Virus record (IMG/VR): IMGVR_UViG_3300019880_000041
Coordinates: 1-28,244 of that record
Strand: one strand, 5' to 3'
Source: a virus
DNA: 28,244 nucleotides
Shown here: piece after piece, positions 1-5,538 of the stretch
Layout: each line of letters starts with the position of its first letter
Numbering within the stretch: the stretch's first letter is position 1
Notes under the pieces: generated by a model
Told to the model about the DNA's origin: nothing
Seen by the model: only the letters and a program-made list of their open reading frames with translations
Database searches by the model: none
Position numbers and translations under genes: made by a program

Positions 1-31
1 TCCCTTGGCCCCTAGCCGACCAGTTCGTCAC
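1..31 (-). CDS. start of an unidentified gene running off the left edge
   Basis: A GTG codon at 31-29 follows directly on the TAA of the preceding gene (TAAGTG) and opens a frame that stays open to the window edge, reading V/M-T-N-W-S-A-R-G-Q-G. The tight junction is the same style of coupling used throughout the minus-strand genes. A terminase gene would be a reasonable expectation at this place in a phage map, but ten codons cannot show it. No product is assigned. Confidence 0.3.
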   Translation of the reverse strand, partial: MTNWSARGQG

Positions 32-406
32 TTACCCCGCTACCGTGGCACTCGGGGCGTCGTATTTCGTCGTTTGGCAGCCGATATGCTTATAATATTG
101 CGGAACATAATAAAAATATTCTAATTGCTCGGAAGTAAGTGAAGTTTCCGCTAAAGCCTCTAGAAACTCGTCTAGATCAATATTTGGATTCTCGTATTCA
201 CTTTCAATATGAGTTTGAATTTCCGGTTCAGGAACTACTACAACCTCAATAACAGGAGATATATATGGACTACTCTTTAATTCTTCAAGGTGTGTTTGAA
301 ATCTCTGAAATTCCTCATGTTCCTTTTGTTCTTGCTCATGGCGTTTATTCCAATACTCTTTCATTTTAATACCATGATTTATTCTACGAACAAGAGAGTG
401 CGGCAT
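32..406 (-). CDS. hypothetical acidic protein, 124 aa
   Basis: I do not recognise this protein. From the ATG at 406 it has a basic N-terminus, then a strongly charged Glu/Lys/Gln-rich helical stretch (about residues 15-45), a Pro/Val segment, and an acidic C-terminal half rich in Glu and Tyr. There is no visible zinc or catalytic motif and no membrane segment. The frame extends upstream to 457, but that longer start would overlap the divergent gene at 437. The ATG at 406 lies 6 bases after a TATACT box, which would suit a leaderless transcript. It directly precedes, and probably is coupled to, the gene leaving the left edge. It could be a small terminase-type protein by position only. Confidence 0.5.
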   Translation of the reverse strand: MPHSLVRRINHGIKMKEYWNKRHEQEQKEHEEFQRFQTHLEELKSSPYISPVIEVVVVPEPEIQTHIESEYENPNIDLDEFLEALAETSLTSEQLEYFYYVPQYYKHIGCQTTKYDAPSATVAG

Positions 407-436
407 GACTACAGTATACCTCAACAGGGTGAATAG
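407..436. promoter_or_regulatory. candidate compact divergent promoter region
   Basis: About 30 bases separate the leftward gene (ATG at 406) from the rightward gene (ATG at 437). A GTATAC palindrome at 414-419 offers a -10-like box in both directions: TATACT (413-418) on the minus strand, ending 6 bases before the ATG, and TATACC (415-420) on the plus strand, followed by the SD-like AGGGTG at 426-431. No good -35 box is visible on either side. The assignment is tentative. Confidence 0.3.
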
Positions 437-673
437 ATGATAGTTTATCGTTTTCAAGCTGCGTTTTGGACAGGAAGAATGCCATTAGATCATTTAGATA
501 GAGTAATAGAAGCTAAGGATATAGAAAAATTCTTAACTCCGTATCCCGGTGTGACCTTCAAGGTCACTACACTTATGGACATAGATGGGTGGCTCAGAAA
601 CGATAAAGAAACATACAGAAAGTTTATGTATAAAGCCATCGGAGAATTGGCTCGACCCCGCAACGGAATTTGA
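437..673 (+). CDS. hypothetical protein, 78 aa
   Basis: This is a small soluble protein of unknown function. The ATG at 437 has a fair ribosome binding site (AGGGTG, 5 bases upstream). The sequence looks like a mixed alpha/beta domain: a short strand (IVYRFQAAFW), a helix with IEAKDIEKFL, then FKVTTLMDIDGW and a basic C-terminal helix. There are no Cys or membrane motifs. It overlaps the start of the sigma factor reading frame by 89 bases, so the two are either co-translated with a long overlap or the sigma start is misplaced. It is probably the first gene of the short rightward operon 437-1539. Confidence 0.6.
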   Translation: MIVYRFQAAFWTGRMPLDHLDRVIEAKDIEKFLTPYPGVTFKVTTLMDIDGWLRNDKETYRKFMYKAIGELARPRNGI

Positions 674-1133
674 AGAACTTTATATAGCTGAGTCAGAACC
701 GTTATTCCGAAAAATTCGTACTCTAGTTAAGGATGAATCTTTAGCTAGAGAATTAATGCATGAGACATTTCTAAGAGCATACATTGCTAAGGATAGATAC
801 ATACCAACGGCCCCACCTGCGGCGTGGTTGTATAGAATAGGTCATAACCTAACCATCTCGTACATTCGTAAACAAAATACAGAAATTAAATACTCTCCGC
901 TGTTTAGGGAAGAAATGCAAGAAATTGATATAAAGAAGATAGATACTAAAATCGCGCTTGGTAAAGCTATGCGTTTTTTAAACAAGAACGAAAGAGAAGT
1001 AATTGATATGTACTACTTCCAAGACTTAAGCGATGGAATGATTGGAGATAAATTAGGAATTCCAGTAGCTACTGCGAGAAGTAGGCGCCGAGTTGCCATC
1101 GAGAAGATGCGTATAGAACTCGGTGTGGTATAG
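585..1133 (+). CDS. ECF-type (group IV) sigma-70 family factor
   Basis: This is a small sigma factor expected to bind RNA polymerase core and direct it to specific promoters. Region 2 spans about residues 34-97, with the ELMHETFLRAY helix (region 2.2 type) and WLYRIGHNL.ISYIRK (2.4 type). Region 4 spans about 126-178, with LNKNEREVIDMYY followed by a helix-turn-helix DGMIGDKLGIPVATARSRRR. At 182 residues and without regions 1.1 or 3, it has the ECF layout. The first ~28 residues are extra relative to typical ECF proteins, and the ATG at 585 has no visible ribosome binding site, so the true start is unsure; no better in-frame start codon is present. It ends with TAG. It faces away from the structural genes and may drive late or middle phage transcription. 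No anti-sigma partner is seen. Confidence 0.88.
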   Translation: MGGSETIKKHTESLCIKPSENWLDPATEFEELYIAESEPLFRKIRTLVKDESLARELMHETFLRAYIAKDRYIPTAPPAAWLYRIGHNLTISYIRKQNTEIKYSPLFREEMQEIDIKKIDTKIALGKAMRFLNKNEREVIDMYYFQDLSDGMIGDKLGIPVATARSRRRVAIEKMRIELGVV

Positions 1134-1148
1134 TAGTTTCGGGTGAAC

Positions 1149-1177
1149 TGCCGCTACCCATGCGGTATTTTCGTTTT
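1149..1177 (+). terminator. weak terminator or attenuator after the sigma gene
   Basis: TGCCGC (1149-1154) can pair with GCGGTA (1162-1167) around a 7-base loop, with one G-U pair. TTTTCGTTTT follows. It lies between the sigma gene and the next rightward gene and may reduce read-through. Confidence 0.4.
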
Positions 1178-1203
1178 CTACGGCTATGCCGAAAGGATCA
1201 CCC

Positions 1204-1539
1204 ATGCAGATAGACACAGGCAACCAACCTATTGTCGAAGCACGTTTTCTTTTAACAGAAATTACGTGGGTTCCAAACTGGAATTCAAATGATTACAAGA
1301 CCGCGAAAGGCGTAAAGATAAAGATGGCTGCGGCAAAGCATGGAACCTTTGGCAAGGCCACTCCTAGCGGTTCAATTGAAATGCTTATCAATAATCCAGA
1401 CGCATATGCGATTTTTGAAAAAGCATACAATGAATCAGCAACCTTCAGCGAATCAATTCCTATTGGAACTGCAAGACTACTAACTAAGCGTTACAAGGTT
1501 TATTTTGTTGAAGATGAAAACCAAGAGCCAGACAAGTAG
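1204..1539 (+). CDS. hypothetical protein, 111 aa
   Basis: This protein is not recognised. The ATG at 1204 is chosen over the ATG at 1186 because it is preceded by AAAGGA at a good distance, whereas 1186 has no ribosome binding site. The protein looks like a soluble alpha/beta or beta-barrel domain: strands around ARFLLTEITWVPNW, VKIKMAAAK, SIEMLINN, then a helix YAIFEKAYNES, and strands TARLLTKRYKVYFVED. It has no Cys, no membrane segment and an acidic tail. It ends with TAG just before a strong hairpin, and is the last gene of the rightward group. Early or regulatory function is possible from its position next to the sigma factor, but nothing in the sequence shows it. Confidence 0.65.
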   Translation: MQIDTGNQPIVEARFLLTEITWVPNWNSNDYKTAKGVKIKMAAAKHGTFGKATPSGSIEMLINNPDAYAIFEKAYNESATFSESIPIGTARLLTKRYKVYFVEDENQEPDK

Positions 1540-1544
1540 ATAAA

Positions 1545-1578
1545 TAAAAAAAGGAGTGTGTAGTTAGTTGCACACTCC
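1545..1578 (-). terminator. intrinsic terminator, strongest for leftward transcription
   Basis: GGAGTGTG (1553-1560) and CACACTCC (1571-1578) form a perfect 8-bp stem with a 10-base loop. On the minus strand the stem is followed by a run of T residues (complement of 1545-1552), a classical Rho-independent terminator for the leftward late operon. On the plus strand only CTTT follows, so it may also weakly end the sigma operon. Confidence 0.8.
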
Positions 1579-1609
1579 CTTTAATCCCGAGGGGGCCAAG
1601 CGTTCCCTG

Positions 1610-1774
1610 TTAAACGACTAGACTCAGAATTCGCTCCGAAAAATCCACCTGAATAGGTGCGTCGATTCGGTCTGAAGTTTCACGAATCTGCTCTGCCATA
1701 CGCGGGGCTTCGCACTCGATCTTCTCAGCGCAGCGATCTAACGCTTCCTGAACGATGGTTGAAATATGTTCCAC
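1610..1774 (-). CDS. small hypothetical ORF, 54 aa
   Basis: This ORF starts at a GTG (1774-1772) and ends with TAA. It encodes an acidic, helical peptide beginning M-E-H-I-S-T-I-V-Q-E-A-L-D-R-C-A-E-K. It lies in the same frame as the HNH gene, separated by that gene's TGA and five codons (TAC GTT ACT TTT ACT), so it could be an independent gene or the lost tail of a longer one. Its codons are visibly more GC-rich than the neighbours. No ribosome binding site precedes the GTG. The leftward terminator lies just downstream. Function unknown, and its existence as a gene is uncertain. Confidence 0.4.
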   Translation of the reverse strand: MEHISTIVQEALDRCAEKIECEAPRMAEQIRETSDRIDAPIQVDFSERILSLVV

Positions 1775-1789
1775 AGTAAAAGTAACGTA

Positions 1790-2215
1790 TCACACATTGC
1801 TTTCACTTGTCAATAGAGATGATTTCCGAGAGGCTGTTCGGAGTCTATGACAGTTGGCGCAGACAACATCGCACTTGGCTATCTCGGCCAGTAACCTCTC
1901 TAGTTTGTAGTGCATCACCCCGGCGATGGTGAATGACTTCTTTCCGCGAACGTGATCGAAGTCCATGCAAACAGAAGGAAATTTCCCTCCACAATCCATA
2001 CAGGGAACATCTTTAGCTTTTCTAATAACTTCTCTATGTTCTTGAAGTCCCTTTCTAACATGACCATTTCTATTTTGTTTTCTTGGAGTTCCTGCTTCTT
2101 TTCTTTTTAAGTATCTGGTTCGGCCATCTAGATTCCAAGCATCCTTACATGGTTCGCATCGACATTTATAATGACTATAAGTTGAAATCTTACCATGCTC
2201 TATTAATTTATTCAT
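1790..2215 (-). CDS. HNH endonuclease-like zinc protein
   Basis: This is probably a metal-dependent DNA nuclease of the HNH superfamily, 141 aa. The N-terminal part (residues 7-28) carries HGKISTYSHYKCRCEPCKDA, a short Cys module often seen ahead of HNH domains in phages. The HNH core follows: CMDC (72-75), DHV (87-89) and CANCHR (119-124), giving two CxxC zinc knuckles around the DH and NCH elements. A GAGGGA ribosome binding site lies 8 bases before the ATG. It stands apart from the late operon, behind a hairpin at 2231-2273. It may be a free-standing homing-type nuclease, or a packaging-associated HNH, which some phages place next to terminase. No target site is evident. Confidence 0.85.
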   Translation of the reverse strand: MNKLIEHGKISTYSHYKCRCEPCKDAWNLDGRTRYLKRKEAGTPRKQNRNGHVRKGLQEHREVIRKAKDVPCMDCGGKFPSVCMDFDHVRGKKSFTIAGVMHYKLERLLAEIAKCDVVCANCHRLRTASRKSSLLTSESNV

Positions 2216-2230
2216 TTAATTTATCCCTCA

Positions 2231-2273
2231 TAAAAAGCTTTTGGGGAATCAGGGTCATAACTCCCAATCCCCC
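2231..2273 (-). terminator. candidate terminator at the end of the late operon
   Basis: On the minus strand, GGGGA...GGG pairs with CCC...TCCCC with small internal mismatches (complement of 2243-2273), followed by AAAAGCTTTTT. This would end or attenuate the late transcript after the gene at 2332 and before the HNH gene. Confidence 0.45.
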
Positions 2274-2331
2274 TAACGCCGACTAGGATAACCCTAGCCC
2301 ATTTGACAGAGCGCGCTGCCTACTACTTAGA

Positions 2332-2646
2332 TTATAGCGCCCCGGCCATTGTGTTCCAGACCGCAGCAAGCATGTTTGTTATTTGAACGTCAGTTGAAGC
2401 GTTGTCCAAATTCTCAGCCGCCAACATTAATGCAAATGGTTCCATAAACCCAATTGGATTAGTTGAAACGGCCTTTGCTAACGCAGTTCTATTTGTATGA
2501 TTCGGAGTATTAACAGCTTCCGTTCCAACGTTAATCGCAGTAATAACCGCAGCCATTATTACTCGCTGCCGAAACTGTTCCGCAGAATCAGCGGGTGTTA
2601 ATGGTCTATCTGGATAAACTGCATTCCATTGCGTTTGAAGTGTCAT
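2332..2646 (-). CDS. hypothetical protein after endolysin, 104 aa
   Basis: This is a small, mostly helical soluble protein, Ala/Thr/Asn-rich, with no Cys, signal peptide or clear membrane segment. Its ATG overlaps the endolysin stop (ATGA), so the two are translationally coupled. Sequence landmarks are MTLQTQWNAVYPDRPLTPAD at the start, then helices with QFRQRVIMAAVITAINVG and PFALMLAAENLD. Its place as the last gene of the lysis block suggests a late accessory function, perhaps a virion or lysis helper, but I do not recognise the family. Confidence 0.7.
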   Translation of the reverse strand: MTLQTQWNAVYPDRPLTPADSAEQFRQRVIMAAVITAINVGTEAVNTPNHTNRTALAKAVSTNPIGFMEPFALMLAAENLDNASTDVQITNMLAAVWNTMAGAL

Positions 2647-3356
2647 TTGTTTGTAGCGAAAAACTTCCTAAAGAATTCAACAATTGCTTTCCATAAATCC
2701 ATCGGTTGAGGATCAACAGGAACAATTGGTGGAGTTACAACAACAGGGTCAACTGGAATAATTACTGGATCAACTGGCGGTGCAACAATAACGGGTGGAG
2801 GATCAATTGGTGGCGTAACAATTGGTGCTGGCGGTTTTACTGGAACGGGTTGTGGACGTTCTTTTGTAAGGATTGTTTTTGAAATAGCCGCAGCCCCACC
2901 ATATGCGTTTAATGATTTGATTCGTCCATCCCAAGGATCAGCAATCGTCCAATTGCCGGGACTTCCGCCAATTATCCAAACTCTATGAGTTGGAACTGAA
3001 GCACTTGAAATGTGGGCCTCTGCATATGTATCGGGAGTTGGAAGTGCCTTTGCAATTAAGTCATTTCTTAATCCAGCATATGATCCAACAAATGCAAATC
3101 TAGTCGGCCATAAAAGAGCGAGAGCATTATCTGGAAGAAAATCATACGTTCCAGTAGGATCACGTGTGAATATTTTCTTTGCAGTAAACGCTTCGTCCAT
3201 TTGTGCGGGATTAGTTGGATAACCTGCAAATGTGGCAATCATTGCCTTTACAGTATTAACGCAACCATAAGCTCCGATTGTTCCAAGTGCAGGGCCATAA
3301 CCTAAAACATGGCCTTTCCATCTTGGATCGTTTTGTGAATAAGGAACTACCTTCAT
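2643..3356 (-). CDS. C39-like cysteine peptidase endolysin
   Basis: This is a probable cell-wall-degrading enzyme that cuts peptide bridges in peptidoglycan. The N-terminal 165 residues have the papain-like C39 family pattern: YSQNDPRWK at the start, TIGAYGCVNT with the likely catalytic Cys32, THRVWIIGG with His124, and IADPWDG with Asp140. A Pro/Val-rich linker (about 169-218) follows, then an amphipathic Trp/Phe/Lys helix (220-235: LWKAIVEFFRKFF) that could contact membrane or wall. There is no signal peptide, so release would depend on holin. It lies directly downstream of small membrane proteins and overlaps both neighbours (TAATG upstream, ATGA downstream). A structural peptidase role is possible but less likely. 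Confidence 0.85.
   Translation of the reverse strand: MKVVPYSQNDPRWKGHVLGYGPALGTIGAYGCVNTVKAMIATFAGYPTNPAQMDEAFTAKKIFTRDPTGTYDFLPDNALALLWPTRFAFVGSYAGLRNDLIAKALPTPDTYAEAHISSASVPTHRVWIIGGSPGNWTIADPWDGRIKSLNAYGGAAAISKTILTKERPQPVPVKPPAPIVTPPIDPPPVIVAPPVDPVIIPVDPVVVTPPIVPVDPQPMDLWKAIVEFFRKFFATNK
2703..2852 (-). repeat. Pro/Val/Asp repeat linker in the endolysin
   Basis: Codons for endolysin residues 169-218 encode imperfect short units of the type V-x-P-P-[IV]-x-P-[VI]-D-P. The DNA shows the matching run of GGTGGA, GGATCAACTGG and similar segments. It looks like a flexible, extended linker between the peptidase and the C-terminal helix. Confidence 0.7.
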
Positions 3357-3721
3357 TACGTAACTGCATTCTCCGTCTTTGGAGACTGAGTAAGAATTGA
3401 GTACAGTCTTTGTGAAAGCGCCTCAACTGTTAGGAAGAGAGTAATTAAAGTTGGAATGTCTGTACCCTGAAGATCGCTAAATTTAGCTTCACCAGATATA
3501 AGCATTGAAACAACGGCGATTACAAGAGAAGAACCCATGCAAATAGCGATCATGTATTTGCCCGCTCGGGGAACGAACTTTAAAGCAAATGGAAGAATCA
3601 ACGCAAGAACACCTGCAATTCCAAATGCAGTCTGTTCAGTCTGCGCGCTTGCCGCTGTTAGAAATGCCCACATACTAACTATTAAGTATGCGATAGCAAA
3701 TCTCTTCAAAAGATTAATCAT
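3356..3721 (-). CDS. small multi-pass membrane protein, holin candidate
   Basis: The protein has 121 aa with an N-terminal signal-like segment (K6 R7 then hydrophobic 8-23, ending in an ASA-Q site at 24-27), followed by hydrophobic segments at about 32-50 and 55-76 and a weaker one at 88-102. The C-terminus is polar. Size, topology and the position immediately before the endolysin fit a holin, possibly of the signal-arrest kind, but holins are too diverse to name by eye. The stop/start overlap with the endolysin (TAATG) couples the two. Confidence 0.7.
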   Translation of the reverse strand: MINLLKRFAIAYLIVSMWAFLTAASAQTEQTAFGIAGVLALILPFALKFVPRAGKYMIAICMGSSLVIAVVSMLISGEAKFSDLQGTDIPTLITLFLTVEALSQRLYSILTQSPKTENAVT

Positions 3722-3927
3722 TTTCTTTTTAATTTCCTCATGTGTTTCTTGGCTTGTTTCATCATATCTCGACGCATCGCTCGATTAGGACTTATAGGCG
3801 CTCCCTGTATATTTCCTTCGGAGTTCGTATCTAACGTTCTGTTTGCTGTTTGAAATGCTAAATCCTTGGGCAGAAATAGACCCGATTCTCCCTTAATGAA
3901 TTCTTCAGGTGCCTTCGGGTCGATCAT
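3718..3927 (-). CDS. small basic protein, 69 aa
   Basis: This is a soluble protein with an acidic/neutral N-terminal half (PKAPEEFIKGESGLFLP) and a very basic C-terminus (NRAMRRDMMKQAKKHMRKLKRK region). The basic tail could bind nucleic acid or acidic phospholipid. Its ATG follows immediately on the TGA of the 48-residue membrane protein, and its own TGA overlaps the next ATG (ATGATT). Function unknown. Confidence 0.6.
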   Translation of the reverse strand: MIDPKAPEEFIKGESGLFLPKDLAFQTANRTLDTNSEGNIQGAPISPNRAMRRDMMKQAKKHMRKLKRK

Positions 3928-4074
3928 TCAGAGAAGTATAGCAGCAAACGCGAGAAGAAACAGCAAGCCGACTGGAAGAAAAGCCATGTGTCCTATTACA
4001 ATTAAAACAACTGTAATAAGTAGTCCGACAATAGCAAGAATGCGACCAAGACCCCATGATTGAACAGTAGCCAT
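3928..4074 (-). CDS. 48-aa two-span membrane protein
   Basis: This short gene has a strong ribosome binding site (AAGGAGG, 5 bases before the ATG at 4074) and ends with TGA directly against the next ATG. The peptide has a short polar start (MATVQSWGLG), a hydrophobic segment at about 11-28 (RILAIVGLLITVVLIVIG), and a second at about 31-48 (AFLPVGLLFLLAFAAILL). It is almost wholly membrane-embedded. It lies in the lysis region and could be a holin, antiholin or pinholin-like peptide. The strong initiation signal suggests it is made in quantity. Confidence 0.7.
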   Translation of the reverse strand: MATVQSWGLGRILAIVGLLITVVLIVIGHMAFLPVGLLFLLAFAAILL

Positions 4075-4085
4075 ATTACCTCCTT

Positions 4086-4382
4086 TTAGAATCCTCTAAT
4101 AGCGAACACGCCAATAAAAACTGATCCTATAGGTACTGTCGCTAAGAGATATCCGAGTTCTCTATGTCCGGTTAAAATGCCCAAGCCAGATATTATAATT
4201 AGCAAGTCAACTAATATAATAGCTGTCCAAACCTGAATGAATGTATTCGCTATAATTCTAAGCTTTCCATTCTCGCCAGATTCAGTAAGGGCTTGTTTTT
4301 GCCTAATTGCTTTCGTCATAAACCATGTATTAAACACTAAAGCAACTAAGGCCGTAGTAGTAAACGCTACAGTTATAGGCAT
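4086..4382 (-). CDS. 98-aa three-span membrane protein
   Basis: Hydrophobic segments are seen at about residues 3-22, 47-68 and 78-97, with a polar charged stretch (KAIRQKQALTESGENGK) between the first two. This matches the general layout of class I holins, although other phage inner-membrane proteins look alike. Its ATG directly follows the TAA of the preceding 66-aa gene. It is one of four membrane proteins between the tail genes and the endolysin, so which of them is the holin cannot be decided from sequence. Confidence 0.65.
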   Translation of the reverse strand: MPITVAFTTTALVALVFNTWFMTKAIRQKQALTESGENGKLRIIANTFIQVWTAIILVDLLIIISGLGILTGHRELGYLLATVPIGSVFIGVFAIRGF

Positions 4383-4583
4383 TTATTTTTGTCTGATCGC
4401 GGCCAAGCGCGCTATCCTTCTAAGATTCTCGATTCGTACATCAGTATCTCTCGTTTGCCCTTGTGCAACCTTGAGTGCTGCGGATGTTTCGGATTTTTGA
4501 ACTGCATTAAATTCCTTTCTCATTAGTGCATTTTCGGGCTTACGCCGCTCCTTGTGTTCTAATTTCTTTTGCTTGCCAAACAT
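4383..4583 (-). CDS. small charged helical protein, 66 aa
   Basis: This is a highly basic, helical, soluble protein (MFGKQKKLEHKERRKPENAL start; IENLRRIARLAAIRQK end) with no Cys or membrane segment. The ATG overlaps the stop of the preceding membrane/coiled-coil gene (TAATG). The high Lys/Arg/Glu content suggests a coiled coil or a nucleic-acid- or partner-binding role. Function unknown. Confidence 0.6.
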   Translation of the reverse strand: MFGKQKKLEHKERRKPENALMRKEFNAVQKSETSAALKVAQGQTRDTDVRIENLRRIARLAAIRQK

Positions 4584-4849
4584 TAACGCCTCCGAGGACT
4601 TATGGCCTTACTAAGAGTTTCAGTTACCTCAGTCAGTTTCTCTATTTGCGCTGCTTGATCCTTAACAGTCGCAGTTGCAGAGATAGCAATGTTTTTCCAA
4701 TCATCTCGATCCTTCATTACATCTCTGTGGGTGGCACCATAGTACCAGACGCCCCGCGATCCTAGTATTAAAATTCCGATTACCAATGATGCAACTGTTA
4801 CACCACCGGGAGCAAAGGATGTTGAAAGTAGTTTTAAAACTTCATCCAT
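4583..4849 (-). CDS. membrane-anchored coiled-coil protein, 88 aa
   Basis: One N-terminal membrane segment (about residues 16-38, GVTVASLVIGILILGSRGVW) is followed by a long charged helix with heptad character (about 40-84, with WKNIAISATATVKDQAAQIEKL). This layout (one span then a coiled coil) is common among lysis-cassette proteins such as spanin-like or XhlA-type haemolysin components, and the protein sits right after the tail genes. It lacks the lipobox expected of an o-spanin. Start overlaps the preceding stop (TAATG). It may be an accessory holin. Confidence 0.65.
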   Translation of the reverse strand: MDEVLKLLSTSFAPGGVTVASLVIGILILGSRGVWYYGATHRDVMKDRDDWKNIAISATATVKDQAAQIEKLTEVTETLSKAISPRRR

Positions 4850-5538
4850 TAGAGTGGCCCCATATATTCAACGTCAAAAAAGTTTGCAACTTGTGCATTA
4901 CTTCCGGCGTTCTGCGCCCCGGTCGGTTGTTGTGCGTACATTTGTAAAAAGTCACCTGCGAGAAGTGGGATTTGTGCAGTTCCACCTACAGCAAACGCCC
5001 CCGTTGTACTGGAAAGAATTGGTGACCTATAAACAGTTCCATTAATATAGAAATAAACAATCATCTCACCAGCAGTGGTTACCCTATATGATCCATTAGC
5101 ACGATATATACCCGAGTATGGAGCGGTAAATCCTGTTAAACCTGTATCAAAACATTTGTAAGGATCACGAACTAGAGTGTCCCAATTAATGGCGGTTGGA
5201 GATGTACCAATTGAGAACGTTCCTGCCAACGCTACTGTAGCGGTAAGTTTATGATGAGTTAATGGATATTTAATATATCCAGTATCTTCATCTCTCCATT
5301 CACATTCAACTTCATCCCCGATTCTTGGAACGTAACCGGGAATGGCGCAAATCCAGTCCATTCCATCCGGCCCTTCAGTTCTATCAATATTTACAGTAAA
5401 GGGCCAGTTTCCATCAGGGGCATCTACATGAACTATTGTTCCTTGAAAGTGGCGATTGACTGCTTTTTTAAGAGCAGAGTTTCTTTCAATAAGCGACCCT
5501 ATATAACCCCCCGCTTGTTCTTCAGACATTCTTTTCAT
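4849..5538 (-). CDS. tail-tip protein with C-terminal C1q-like domain
   Basis: The protein has 229 aa. Residues ~30-97 (FQGTIVHVDAPDG...IGDEVECEWRDEDTGYIKYP) look like a beta-barrel/OB-type domain seen in tail-tip proteins. Residues ~104-229 have the pattern of a C1q/TNF-like jelly roll: FTAPYSGIYRANGSYRV, VYFYINGTVYRS, then IPLLAGDFLQMYAQQ and the closing FFDVEYMG. C1q-like domains usually form trimers and bind ligands, so it is a good candidate for host attachment or a short fibre. It follows the hub-like gene with a TAATG overlap. An in-frame ATG at residue 4 is an alternative start. Confidence 0.7.
   Translation of the reverse strand: MKRMSEEQAGGYIGSLIERNSALKKAVNRHFQGTIVHVDAPDGNWPFTVNIDRTEGPDGMDWICAIPGYVPRIGDEVECEWRDEDTGYIKYPLTHHKLTATVALAGTFSIGTSPTAINWDTLVRDPYKCFDTGLTGFTAPYSGIYRANGSYRVTTAGEMIVYFYINGTVYRSPILSSTTGAFAVGGTAQIPLLAGDFLQMYAQQPTGAQNAGSNAQVANFFDVEYMGPL

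Noticed and set aside
2304-2335. TTGACA on the plus strand and TATAAT on the minus strand near the end of the gene at 2332.
   Set aside because: The plus-strand box has no good -10 at normal spacing and would drive antisense RNA. The minus-strand box coincides with the CTA TAA stop codons and has no convincing -35.
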